Shown piece after piece: positions 37,553 to 45,662 of a stretch of 64,000 bases of DNA. The position numbers were made by a program, and so were the translations under genes. A model generated the notes under the pieces. It had not been told where the DNA came from. It did no database searches and saw nothing but the letters and a program-made list of their open reading frames with translations. Position 1 is the stretch's first letter. Each line of letters begins with the position of its first letter. The stretch comes from Clostridium pascui (GTDB lineage: Bacteria > Bacillota > Clostridia > Clostridiales > Clostridiaceae), in NCBI RefSeq assembly GCF_016908015.1, contig NZ_JAFBDB010000001.1, forward strand, positions 496,001-560,000, read 5' to 3'.

Positions 37553-38815
37553 TTATTCCCCCAAAGCTTTAAATAACTCTAAAACACTTATATTACTGCA
37601 AGTTTTATCCTTTATATTTATAATTTCAACCTCATCTTCACAATTAATAGATACAAGCATACCTATTTTCTTATCCTTACAATAATCTATAATATTTTCT
37701 TTTTCTTTAATTAAGCTTATCTCAGCGTAATAGCCACAATCTCTAAGTTTATTTGCTAAGTTATAGGCTACATTTATATATTTTTCATCATATGAAATTA
37801 GGTATTTATCGCAAAACTCGTTACATATACTATCATCCTTCAGTGCACACATAATACTATCAATATTTATTCCAAACCCAGTGGCAGGAATATTCTGACC
37901 AAATTCAGATATTAAATTATCATATCTTCCTCCACTTAAAATATCAGTGCCTACTTTTCTGCTATAAGCTCTAAAAGTCATTCCTGTATAGTAATTGATA
38001 TGTTGTACCATGCCTAAGTCTATGGATACAAATCTACTAAGACCAATTACATCTAACTTTTCATATATTTTAGCAATATTCTCAATAGCAAGAAGGGCAT
38101 GTTTATTATCTGTAAAGTTTTTAGCTCTCTCAAGTACTTCAATCCCTCCGAAAAGTTCTGGTAGATTTTTTAGAGCCTCAGCATTCTTTCCTAACTTATC
38201 TTCATTTTCTTCTACAAATTCTCTTAATCTAGCAAAATTTTTATTTTCTACTAATTTTCTAAGTCTCTCAATTTCCTCTTCATCAAAAATTACATCTTCC
38301 ACTAAAGATTTGAAAAACTCAGCTTGTCCCAACTCTATTTCAAAATCCTTAATCCCAATGGAAAGTAGTGCTGTAATAGCAGTTATAATAACTTCTGAGT
38401 CTGCTTTCAAGCTGTCACTTCCTAGTATTTCAATCCCAGATTGAGTTATTTCACTAAATTTTCCTCCCCAGGATTCATTCATCATAAATATGTTGCCGCT
38501 ATAACATATTCTTACTGGATGAGGTGCTTCCTTAAGCTTTGTAGCAGCAATCCTAGCTATGGGAGTCGTCATATCAGGTCTCAAAACCAATATCCTGCCA
38601 GTATTATCAAATAGCTTATACATCTTCTCCTGTTCTATAGACAGGTTGTCTAAATGAAACACATCGTAAAACTCCAATGTAGGGGTGGACACCTCTTCAA
38701 AACCACTTCTTAAATAAAGACTTCTCAGCCTATTAATTGTATTAATTTTTTTACTACATTCCTCAAACAACAAGTCCTTTGTGCCTTCAGGTATATATCT
38801 TTTCCAATTAGTCAA
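37553..38815 (-). CDS. hisZ: ATP phosphoribosyltransferase regulatory subunit
   Basis: A 420-residue class II aminoacyl-tRNA synthetase paralogue: RYIPEGTKDLLFEECSKK, RSLYLRSGFEEVSTPTLEFYDVF, LVLRPDMTTPIARIAATKL and GGRYDNLISEFGQNIPATGFGINID. It resembles HisRS but the HisRS-specific C-terminal domain is poor and it heads the his operon. It pairs with short HisG. TTG start at 38815 after AGAAGGTG. Confidence 0.95.
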   Translation of the reverse strand: MTNWKRYIPEGTKDLLFEECSKKINTINRLRSLYLRSGFEEVSTPTLEFYDVFHLDNLSIEQEKMYKLFDNTGRILVLRPDMTTPIARIAATKLKEAPHPVRICYSGNIFMMNESWGGKFSEITQSGIEILGSDSLKADSEVIITAITALLSIGIKDFEIELGQAEFFKSLVEDVIFDEEEIERLRKLVENKNFARLREFVEENEDKLGKNAEALKNLPELFGGIEVLERAKNFTDNKHALLAIENIAKIYEKLDVIGLSRFVSIDLGMVQHINYYTGMTFRAYSRKVGTDILSGGRYDNLISEFGQNIPATGFGINIDSIMCALKDDSICNEFCDKYLISYDEKYINVAYNLANKLRDCGYYAEISLIKEKENIIDYCKDKKIGMLVSINCEDEVEIINIKDKTCSNISVLELFKALGE

Positions 38816-38830
38816 ATTTACACCTTCTTT

Positions 38831-38862
38831 ACTTTATTGATTTATCACTTTATCGCTTTATC
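38831..38862 (-). repeat. Four tandem octamers in the his leader
   Basis: Minus strand reads GATAAAGC GATAAAGT GATAAATC AATAAAGT directly before the hisZ ribosome site. It makes an A-rich unstructured leader. Confidence 0.6.
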
Positions 38863-38878
38863 TTATTAAATTATTAAG

Positions 38879-38907
38879 ATAATAACATCCCTTAAAGCTT
38901 CTGTCAA
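38879..38907 (-). promoter_or_regulatory. Sigma-A promoter of the his operon
   Basis: TTGACA, 17-nt spacer, TATTAT on the minus strand, ~60 nt upstream of hisZ. There is no T-box or leader-peptide attenuator in the short leader. Confidence 0.88.
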
Positions 38908-38961
38908 TATATTTAGTAAAATTAATAGTGAATTTTCAAATTTTATAAATAATATATAAAA

Positions 38962-39003
38962 AAGTGACTATCTCAAAATAAATTTTGAAATAGTCACTTT
39001 TTA
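38962..39003. terminator. Intrinsic terminator of the lapA-like gene
   Basis: GTGACTATCTCAAAAT / TTTTGAAATAGTCAC forms a ~15-bp stem flanked by A6 and T5, usable in both directions. It isolates the his operon from the upstream lapA-like gene. Confidence 0.8.
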
Positions 39004-39038
39004 AGTATTTCACATGATAAGTTTACTTATCATAAATC

Positions 39039-39350
39039 TTATTTATTGTTATTTTCAAATTCTTCAGTCGTTGTTTCTTCAAGTTTTAGCTTTAACTGAT
39101 TATTTTCCTCTTCCAGCAATGTTATCGTTTTTAATGAACTTTTGATTTTAGATTTAAGTTTAATCCACCTAACAATACTAAGCATCATTACAGTAGCAGC
39201 ACCAAAAATTGCTGATATAAATATAACAAGTGCCTGTGACATAGATAAGTCCATCAATAAAAAGTTTATGTTTACAGTTTCTGCATTTTGCAAAGCAAAA
39301 ATTGCCACTATAAGCGCAAATATAAGGGATAAAATAAATCGCCAATCCAT
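39039..39350 (-). CDS. LapA-domain membrane protein
   Basis: About 103 residues. Two transmembrane helices (FILSLIFALIVAIFALQNAETVNINFLL and QALVIFISAIFGAATVMMLSIV) match the LapA/YciS N-terminus with the 'FALQNAE.V.I.F' signature. A Lys-rich coiled-coil tail follows (KTITLLEEENNQLKLKLEE). The ATG at 39350 is preferred over a GTG at 39362 since GGTGG sits 8 nt upstream. Role in clostridia unknown. Confidence 0.85.
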   Translation of the reverse strand: MDWRFILSLIFALIVAIFALQNAETVNINFLLMDLSMSQALVIFISAIFGAATVMMLSIVRWIKLKSKIKSSLKTITLLEEENNQLKLKLEETTTEEFENNNK

Positions 39351-39479
39351 ACAAATAACCACCTATCTCAAATAATTCGAGTATTTATCTTAATTATATA
39401 TTGATATATATATTATAACATTAACCTCTATTGTTTCCAATATATTGATATAGATTTTGAAATTTCCTCAAATTTTTTA

Positions 39480-39504
39480 GGATGTATTCATATAGAATAC
39501 ATCC
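39480..39504. terminator. Hairpin after the permease-ferredoxin gene
   Basis: GGATGTATTC / GAATACATCC with ATATA loop lies between the lapA-like promoter region and the permease-ferredoxin stop. The U-tail is short, so termination strength is uncertain. Confidence 0.5.
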
Positions 39505-39542
39505 TTTTAGGTGAATTATTGAAACTATTAATAAGTTGTTTA

Positions 39543-40292
39543 TTAAAAACTGCTTATATTTCTAAAATAAATAGCTTTTGTGGGACACTTTTCAATAGTA
39601 TTATTTATACTTTCCGCATTATCCGTATTTTGTAATTGAATATTTTCATTTATTAATTTTGCTTTTTTATCACATATTATAAAAGTATCTGGAGATAATT
39701 TTGTACATAAACCACAACCTATACAATATTGAGATTTAATAGCTAAAACTGCATTTTCATTAGCTTGCTTCTCTTCTTCATGTAATAAGTCTTCTTTTTT
39801 AACTACTTTAGACATAATATAGGCCATTATAAATATTGAAGTTGTTGTTAATATCCATCTTATAGCCATGAACTTAGCTCCTAAGAACTTTACTTCATTT
39901 GCCAGCATTGGTACTTTGATTACAGCCCAAGCACTTAGTATAACTACTATATTCGAAGTACTAGCCCCCTTTTTCAGTAGCATCTTACAAACTGGAAAAG
40001 CTGCATAAATTGGTCCTGCTGAAAAGCTTCCTAAAAGAAAGGAAAAAATTGTACCTTTAATCCCTGAATTTTCTCCAAAACTATTCTCTATGGCCTTCCT
40101 TGGTACCCAAGCCTCTATAAGGGAAGTTAATATAAATATCACAGGCATAATTTCAAGCATTTCTATTATATAGTACATACTATTTTTACTTGACTGAATT
40201 GCTTTGTCAGGCATAGTTCCTAAAAGAAATAAGTAAATCGTAATAGCTAGAAATAGTAATTTATTTCTTCTTACTCTCTTAATAGCCTTCAC
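39543..40292 (-). CDS. Half-permease (UPF0718/YraQ-like) fused to a ferredoxin domain
   Basis: A 249-residue protein. Residues 1-170 are a membrane half-permease with EIMPVIFILTSLIEAWVP and the YraQ-type signature FLLGSFSAGPIYAAFPVC. Residues ~185-245 form a single-cluster ferredoxin (YCIGCGLCTKLSPDTF...EKCPTKAIYF) with a CxxCxxC...CP pattern. It overlaps the preceding half-permease by 4 nt, so the two probably form one transporter. The ferredoxin suggests redox-coupled or thiol/metal-linked transport; the substrate is unknown. Confidence 0.82.
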   Translation of the reverse strand: MKAIKRVRRNKLLFLAITIYLFLLGTMPDKAIQSSKNSMYYIIEMLEIMPVIFILTSLIEAWVPRKAIENSFGENSGIKGTIFSFLLGSFSAGPIYAAFPVCKMLLKKGASTSNIVVILSAWAVIKVPMLANEVKFLGAKFMAIRWILTTTSIFIMAYIMSKVVKKEDLLHEEEKQANENAVLAIKSQYCIGCGLCTKLSPDTFIICDKKAKLINENIQLQNTDNAESINNTIEKCPTKAIYFRNISSF

Positions 40293-40771
40293 ATTAACAC
40301 CCCCATAACAAGGGCTATAATTATTGCAAATCCAAAGCTTAAGAAGTTTCTAACTGCTGTAAATTTAAACCCAAACTCTTGCTTTTCAAGGGGAAATGTT
40401 ACAACACCTACCATAGTTAAAGTACTAAGAAAAGCAACCGCTGGTACTATATTAAGTCCTGCATCAGTAAGAGAACCAACTAAAGGGAACGCAACAAAGG
40501 CGGGTATTAAAGTTATGCTGCCTACTGCTGCTGAAGCTATAGTGGATATTAAAACATTAGTTTTTCCCATAACACTATTAATAGTTTCAGGAGGGATAAA
40601 GGTTAACATTAATCCTATTAGAAGCAATATTCCTATTATTTCTCCTACCATAGTTTTCATCATACCTCTAGCCATTTTCATAGAATTTAAAGTTTTATTT
40701 TTATCTTTAATTACTGATACTATGAAAGCAGTACCAGTAACGGCCCAAAGGAATAATGTAAGAATATCCAT
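40289..40771 (-). CDS. Half-permease (UPF0718/YraQ-like)
   Basis: A 160-residue membrane protein with four or five hydrophobic helices and the sequence GSITLIPAFVAFPLVGSLTDAG, a counterpart of the FSAGPIYAAFP motif in its partner. Each half carries about half of a YraQ-type permease. Two nt after the cupin gene and overlapping the next gene, so it is in a Crp-cupin-permease operon. Confidence 0.82.
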   Translation of the reverse strand: MDILTLFLWAVTGTAFIVSVIKDKNKTLNSMKMARGMMKTMVGEIIGILLLIGLMLTFIPPETINSVMGKTNVLISTIASAAVGSITLIPAFVAFPLVGSLTDAGLNIVPAVAFLSTLTMVGVVTFPLEKQEFGFKFTAVRNFLSFGFAIIIALVMGVLM

Positions 40772-40773
40772 TT

Positions 40774-41100
40774 TTATCTTCCTCCATAATATCTTGGATT
40801 AGGAGATTTAATTACAAATACCTCCAGAACATCATCATCAAAATTATTTACATTCATCTTTACGTTATAAGGTATATTTACAATTTGTCCTTCACTGTAT
40901 TTGTGAGATTCTTGTTCACCAAGCTTTAATGTCAAATTACCTCTTATTACTACCATATACACATTGGAGTTTGAATAATGTTCTGGTAAACCTGTTCCTT
41001 TAGTAAAAACCATATGGTTTAGCGCTAAATTTTCATCATCAATAAGTTTTTCAACTACCTTTTCTTTTAATCTTTTAAATTCATAAATCTTTTCTAACAT
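40774..41100 (-). CDS. Small cupin protein
   Basis: A 108-residue single-domain cupin: LALNHMVFTKGTGLPEHYSNSNVYMVVIRGNLTLKLGEQESHKYSEGQIVNIPYNVKMNV. His residues in the two cupin motifs could bind metal. AAAGGGG lies before ATG 41100. First gene of the permease operon and divergent from a Crp/Fnr regulator. It may sense or modify the ligand. Confidence 0.85.
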   Translation of the reverse strand: MLEKIYEFKRLKEKVVEKLIDDENLALNHMVFTKGTGLPEHYSNSNVYMVVIRGNLTLKLGEQESHKYSEGQIVNIPYNVKMNVNNFDDDVLEVFVIKSPNPRYYGGR

Positions 41101-41158
41101 AAAAATTCCCCTTTCATAGTTCATGTATTTATATTATAATTTTTATAAATATAATAAA

Positions 41159-41174
41159 AGTAACTATGGTTACT
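41159..41174. promoter_or_regulatory. Crp/Fnr-type palindrome AGTAACTATGGTTACT
   Basis: Perfect 6-bp arms around a 4-nt centre in the cupin/crp intergenic space, ideally placed for autoregulation and control of the permease operon. Confidence 0.6.
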
Positions 41175-41192
41175 AATTATAGGAGAATATTT

Positions 41193-41870
41193 ATGAATAT
41201 TAGAGACTTTATTCATATAATTAAGCATACAAATTTATTTAATACCATCTCTTCTGAAGAATTAGTTCAATTATTTACTAGCCCAAATTATGAAATTAAA
41301 GAATATAACAAAAACAAAGTTATTTACTTGCAAAATGAAAAGTGCACTACTTTAGATATTATTTTAAAAGGAAGTATTATCGTTCAAAAAATTGATACTA
41401 ACGGGAATGTGCTTACTATATCTACATTCTCAACTGGAGATGTAATAGGAGGAAACTTAATCTTTGCAAATACTAATACTTATCCTATGACAGTAGCATC
41501 AAGATCTTCTTGTATAATTCTTCATATTAACAAGGACTTGATACTTGAGCTTTGCCAGAAGAATAGGAATTTTCTAATTGAATTTATTAAATCTATTTCT
41601 GATAAAACTATAATATTAACAAACAAAATTAAGTCTATAAGCATGAAGACTATAAGACAGTGTATATTAGACTTTTTAACCTATGAATATTATATTCAAA
41701 AGACATCAAAAATCATTTTACCAGTATCAAAAAAAGATTTAGCTGAAAGAATTGGAGTGCAACGTCCTTCACTTTTAAGAGAATTAAATAAAATGCGACG
41801 TGATGGTTTAATAGAATATGATGCGCACTCTATAACCATAAAAGATGTTGAATTTATTAAAAAAAATTAA
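41193..41870 (+). CDS. Crp/Fnr-family transcriptional regulator
   Basis: A 225-residue regulator: cyclic-nucleotide-like sensor domain (~20-130; VIYLQNEKCTTLDIILKGSIIVQKID...FSTGDVIGGNLIFAN) and winged HTH (~165-220; VSKKDLAERIGVQRPSLLRELNKMRRDGLIEY). No N-terminal Cys cluster for an Fe-S centre, so it is not a classical Fnr. ATG 41193 follows TAGGAG; an upstream ATG at 41166 overlaps the operator and is unlikely. Confidence 0.92.
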   Translation: MNIRDFIHIIKHTNLFNTISSEELVQLFTSPNYEIKEYNKNKVIYLQNEKCTTLDIILKGSIIVQKIDTNGNVLTISTFSTGDVIGGNLIFANTNTYPMTVASRSSCIILHINKDLILELCQKNRNFLIEFIKSISDKTIILTNKIKSISMKTIRQCILDFLTYEYYIQKTSKIILPVSKKDLAERIGVQRPSLLRELNKMRRDGLIEYDAHSITIKDVEFIKKN

Positions 41871-41916
41871 TGTAGTACTATATTCAAATTTAAAATAATT
41901 GTATTTGATAAAGCAA

Positions 41917-41953
41917 AAATGCCTAATGGAAATTGAGCTCCACTAGGCATTTT
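41917..41953. terminator. Bidirectional intrinsic terminator
   Basis: AAATGCCTA…TAGGCATTT with an inner TGGA/TCCA pairing, A-run on one side and U-run on the other, between the convergent crp and NapH-like genes. Confidence 0.85.
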
Positions 41954-41959
41954 ATTATT

Positions 41960-42616
41960 TTATTTTCCTATCTCATTATATCCAATAGATGTTTTAGGAC
42001 AAGCTACTGCACATTTTGAGCACTGAATGCAATCTGGATGACTTAAAACATCACCTTTATAATCATAAGGAGATATTCCCATAGGGCACTTTTTTTCACA
42101 TATCTTACAATTCACACAAGTGTTAGACACTTCTAACACCTTTTTTTTATCTTTTATGAAGTAAGATATTAATGCTGCTATGCTTCCCATAGGACAAAAA
42201 TGGCACCAAGTTCTATGACTATAGAAAAATGATAACACTATTCCAATCAAGGTAGTAATTACTATAATTCTATAAAATACCATACCAATTCCAGCTGGGT
42301 TCCCCCAATTATTTTTAACACCTAGGCCAAACACAGTAAACATAAATATAAGTACAAGTACTCTAAAACAAACTGATTTTAGTAATTTTGGAACTTCCCT
42401 TTTCTTACTGAATTTTGACATGACATTATCATAGAAGTTTCCTCTAGGGCATAGATTCCCACACCAAAACCTTCCTCTAAAGACTGAAACAATAATAGGT
42501 GCAATCATACAAACAATAGCTGTCATACCTATTCTAAAATCAAATAAGCTTACAATGGTAAATATAATTAAAAGCATATATGAATGTTTCTTCCATAGTT
42601 TAAATAAATTTCTCAT
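41960..42616 (-). CDS. NapH-like 4Fe-4S membrane protein
   Basis: About 218 residues. Four to five membrane helices include the FRGRFWCGNLCPRGNFYD and HRTWCHFCPMGS motifs typical of NapH/CcoG-type proteins. A C-terminal 2[4Fe-4S] ferredoxin follows: CVNCKICEKKCPMGISP and CIQCSKCAVACPKTSIGY. It likely passes electrons at the membrane. ATG 42616 (GGAGG 7 nt upstream) is preferred over 42622. A CsoR-like palindrome 20 nt upstream points to copper or persulfide control. Confidence 0.9.
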   Translation of the reverse strand: MRNLFKLWKKHSYMLLIIFTIVSLFDFRIGMTAIVCMIAPIIVSVFRGRFWCGNLCPRGNFYDNVMSKFSKKREVPKLLKSVCFRVLVLIFMFTVFGLGVKNNWGNPAGIGMVFYRIIVITTLIGIVLSFFYSHRTWCHFCPMGSIAALISYFIKDKKKVLEVSNTCVNCKICEKKCPMGISPYDYKGDVLSHPDCIQCSKCAVACPKTSIGYNEIGK

Positions 42617-42636
42617 ACCCATCCCTCCAATACTTT

Positions 42637-42653
42637 ATACCCCCATGGGGTAT
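42637..42653. promoter_or_regulatory. CsoR/CstR-like operator before the NapH-like gene
   Basis: ATACCCCCATGGGGTAT, 7-bp arms around CAT. It has the same architecture as the sites at 30051 and 62143. Confidence 0.7.
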
Positions 42654-42800
42654 ATAAGAAATATTATATAGGTTTTTATTAATATGTCAAGCATATATTT
42701 AATTTTTATGTTATTATACAACTAAAATATATACTTATATCGTAATATTATAATATATAGATTTTGTTTAATTGTGACTCATTCTTTGAATATATTCCAT

Positions 42801-42838
42801 AAAAAATAGGATAGCTAAATTTTAGCCATCCTATTTTT
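42801..42838 (-). terminator. Intrinsic terminator of the DUF2680 gene
   Basis: AAAATAGGATGGCTAAAA / TTTAGCTATCCTATTTT with U6, just after the stop at 42844 on the minus strand. Confidence 0.85.
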
Positions 42839-42843
42839 AAATG

Positions 42844-43359
42844 TTATTTAACAACTTCATTACTAGGTACTGCTATGCAGCCCCTGCCCTGTCCGTTTCC
42901 CATCATTCCACGGCCTTGACCTCTTCCTTTTCCCTGTCCTACTCCTTGTTTTTCACCAAAATTTCCAGTACAGCTTTGTATGTTTGCATTTAAATTTGCT
43001 TTTAACGTTTCTCCTTCTTCTTTTGTGATTGTTCCCTTCTCAACAGCACTATCTATTAACTTAGTTTTTTCTTCAAGTAATAAACTCTTTAACTCATCTT
43101 CAGTCATTCCTTTTTCAGCTGCTAAATCATAAAGTGTTTTTCCTGAATTTTTTGCATTTGTTATATCACTATCTGTTAGGCCTAACTTATTCTTAAGGAT
43201 GTTAGATACATAATCATATCCTCTCATAGAAGTTATTCTTCCAAGGCCTAATCTTTGCGCTGATGTAACTGTAGTATCATTTGAAGCAGCATAGGCTGTT
43301 GCTCCCACTCCTATAGACATAGTAAGTACTAAAGCAGCTATAACATTTCTTTTTTTCAT
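42844..43359 (-). CDS. Secreted DUF2680-like protein
   Basis: A 171-residue exported protein with a signal peptide (KKRNVIAALVLTMSIGVGATAYA, cut near residue 25). Then a helical repeat region (LKNKLGLTDSDITNAKNSGKTLYDLAAEKGMTEDELKSLLLEEK) typical of DUF2680. The Gly/Arg/Met-rich tail is GQGKGRGQGRGMMGNGQGRGC. Function unknown; the tail could bind metal or the cell wall. It is divergent from a two-component system and shares an inverted operator with it. Confidence 0.85.
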   Translation of the reverse strand: MKKRNVIAALVLTMSIGVGATAYAASNDTTVTSAQRLGLGRITSMRGYDYVSNILKNKLGLTDSDITNAKNSGKTLYDLAAEKGMTEDELKSLLLEEKTKLIDSAVEKGTITKEEGETLKANLNANIQSCTGNFGEKQGVGQGKGRGQGRGMMGNGQGRGCIAVPSNEVVK

Positions 43360-43447
43360 TTTCTATTCCTCCAATTTTAATTTTAGTTACCACATCTGTG
43401 GTATAGCTTTATAATAACGAATCTTTTTGTTTAAATAGTGTTGTAAT

Positions 43448-43497
43448 TGTGATAGATTTGCAAAAGTTTTATAGTTAAATTTCACAAATCTATCACA
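43448..43497. promoter_or_regulatory. Inverted operator pair between DUF2680 gene and response regulator
   Basis: TGTGATAGATTTG and CAAATCTATCACA form 13-bp arms 24 nt apart. Each arm continues outward as TCACAnTTACnACA toward its own promoter, so each direction carries the same tandem site. Confidence 0.7.
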
Positions 43498-43599
43498 TTT
43501 ACTACAATAATTAGCCAAATATATAAAATATAATTATAATTATATTTATATTATTATAAGGCGATTAAATTAAGTGATGCAAAATTATAGGAGGCTAAC

Positions 43600-44286
43600 A
43601 TGACAAATAAAATACTTATAGCGGAAGATGAAACTAAACTTTCTGAAGTAATGGCTCTATATTTAAAAAAAGAACATTATGATGTAACCTGTACATCAGA
43701 AGGAAAATCAGCAGAAGAGCTAATTAATGCTCATAACTTTGACTTAATAATTCTCGATATTATGCTTCCAGGTAAAGATGGATGGGCTTTACTTAGAAAA
43801 ATCAAATCATTAGGTAACACTCCTGTTATACTGACAACAGCAAGAGGTGAAGAAGATGACAGGATTTTTGGTCTAGAATTAGGTGCCGACGACTATATGG
43901 TTAAGCCTATTAGTATGAGAGAATTAGTTCTTCGTGTAAAACTTAGAATTAACGGTAAGATAACTAAAAATAAATCTTTGAAATTTGATAATTTAACAAT
44001 ATTAGAAGAAAGTCATGAAGTATTACAAGATAGTGCACTAGTAAATCTAACCCCTAAGGAATTTGATCTTTTGTTATTTTTAAGTAAAAATACAGGTCAG
44101 GTGTTTAGTAGAGAGCAATTATTAAGTTCGGTATGGGGATATGATTTTATAGGTGATTCACGAACAATTGATACTCATATTAAAAAACTTAGAGAAAAGC
44201 TAAAATTTTGTGAAGCTCACCTTATAACAGTATGGGGTGTTGGATATAAGTTAGTAGCGTCAGGAGAATCGCTATGGATAAAATAA
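43600..44286 (+). CDS. OmpR/PhoB-family response regulator
   Basis: A 228-residue regulator: receiver with ILIAEDETK, phospho-Asp in LIILDIMLPGKDG (~D52), TTARGEEDD and DDYMVKPI; winged HTH at ~130-222 (LTPKEFDLLLFLSKNTGQVFSREQLLSSVWGYDFIGDSRTIDTHIKKLREKL). Its 3' end overlaps the kinase start by 13 nt. Probably binds the inverted sites at 43448-43497. Confidence 0.95.
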   Translation: MTNKILIAEDETKLSEVMALYLKKEHYDVTCTSEGKSAEELINAHNFDLIILDIMLPGKDGWALLRKIKSLGNTPVILTTARGEEDDRIFGLELGADDYMVKPISMRELVLRVKLRINGKITKNKSLKFDNLTILEESHEVLQDSALVNLTPKEFDLLLFLSKNTGQVFSREQLLSSVWGYDFIGDSRTIDTHIKKLREKLKFCEAHLITVWGVGYKLVASGESLWIK

Positions 44287-45596
44287 CACGTAAACTTATA
44301 AAATACTTTATATCTATAATTGCTTTAATCATTGCAATATGCCTTATAGTAAGCAGCATTTTTTTATCTAGGTTTTATCTTAAACAGCAATATGATAGTT
44401 TGGAGGCTTCAGCTAAAGATATATATAGTTCCTTAAAAAATAATGAGGAAATAGATAATTCGAGTATTACTGCAATACTTATTCAAGATAATAATATAGT
44501 CGCTTTGACTCAAGGTAAAATGGGTATGATGCCATTTTTGCGTTCAGCAAGCGATAACAACTTTAAAATAAAAGGAATATTTAAAAATGCTATGAACGCT
44601 GAATTTCTATATTATAAACTACAAACTGATATAGGAGATATCATAGTCTTTCAAAGTAATAAGTACTCATCAGACTATTTAAATATAGTTTATATTGTTT
44701 TATTTTTTATATTTATTTTTTCAGTGCTGCTATCTATACCGCTAATATCCTATATAGGCAAAAAATTTACAAAACCTATATTAAAATTAGAAAAGGTTGC
44801 TTCTTCAATATCTAATGGCAATTTTGACGTAGACTGTAGTGTTGGAACTAATGACGAAATTCAGACTTTATCTATAAGCCTAAATCAAATGGCTATTGAC
44901 TTAAAAAAGAAATATCAACTACAAAGGGATTTTGTAGCTAATGTATCCCATGACTTCAAAACACCTTTAAGTGTAATTAGAAGTTACAGTGAGGCTATTA
45001 GTGATGGATTAGTAGATGAAGAAAATTTAGAAAGATATTCAGAAGAAATAATAATTGAAGTAGATAGACTAAATACTTTAGTTATGGATTTACTTCAGCT
45101 TTCTAAGCTTCAAGATGGTGTGTATTCTCTTGATAAACATTTTTTTAATTTACCTAATTTCATTAATGAGTGCGTTAACTACTTTAAAGCAATAATAACT
45201 GAAAAGAATATATCTATTGTTAGCTCTACTCTACCTTTAGAAATATGTGCAGATAAAAAATATCTTCAAAGAGTTTTATATAATTTTATTGATAATGCAG
45301 TTAAATTTAGCACTGAAAATAGCAAAATTGAAATCTTTACTTCAGAATTAAATAACTATATAAAGCTATCAATAAAAGACTATGGGATAGGCATAGAAAA
45401 TGATTTATTAGAAGATATTTGGGATAAATATTATAAAAATTCTCAAAGTGGCGGCATGGGATTAGGTCTTGCAATTTGTAAAGAAATATTAAAAATGCAT
45501 GATTTTAAATATGGTGTTACTAGCTCTCATGAATCTGGAACAGAATTTTATTTTCTTATACCCAAAGATAATACACGCACTTTAACATATTCTTAA
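44274..45596 (+). CDS. Sensor histidine kinase
   Basis: A 440-residue kinase: TM1 ~12-35, an extracytoplasmic loop ~36-138 containing a Met cluster (KMGMMPFLR), TM2 ~140-162, HAMP, phospho-His in FVANVSHDFKTPLSVIRSY, and HATPase (NFIDNAVKFS, IKDYGIGIENDL, MGLGLAICKEIL). Cognate to the overlapping regulator. Followed by ccdA and a ResA-like gene, suggesting envelope redox or metal sensing. Confidence 0.94.
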   Translation: MDKITRKLIKYFISIIALIIAICLIVSSIFLSRFYLKQQYDSLEASAKDIYSSLKNNEEIDNSSITAILIQDNNIVALTQGKMGMMPFLRSASDNNFKIKGIFKNAMNAEFLYYKLQTDIGDIIVFQSNKYSSDYLNIVYIVLFFIFIFSVLLSIPLISYIGKKFTKPILKLEKVASSISNGNFDVDCSVGTNDEIQTLSISLNQMAIDLKKKYQLQRDFVANVSHDFKTPLSVIRSYSEAISDGLVDEENLERYSEEIIIEVDRLNTLVMDLLQLSKLQDGVYSLDKHFFNLPNFINECVNYFKAIITEKNISIVSSTLPLEICADKKYLQRVLYNFIDNAVKFSTENSKIEIFTSELNNYIKLSIKDYGIGIENDLLEDIWDKYYKNSQSGGMGLGLAICKEILKMHDFKYGVTSSHESGTEFYFLIPKDNTRTLTYS

Positions 45597-45662
45597 CATG
45601 TTTTATATATAATTGATATTAAGCTTTAGGCATTTAAACTTCAAATGAAAGAAGGTGATTAT

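Noticed and set aside
38816-38910. T-box or histidine leader-peptide attenuator before hisZ
   Set aside because: The leader is only ~60 nt, has no T-box core, no His-codon run and no terminator after the promoter.
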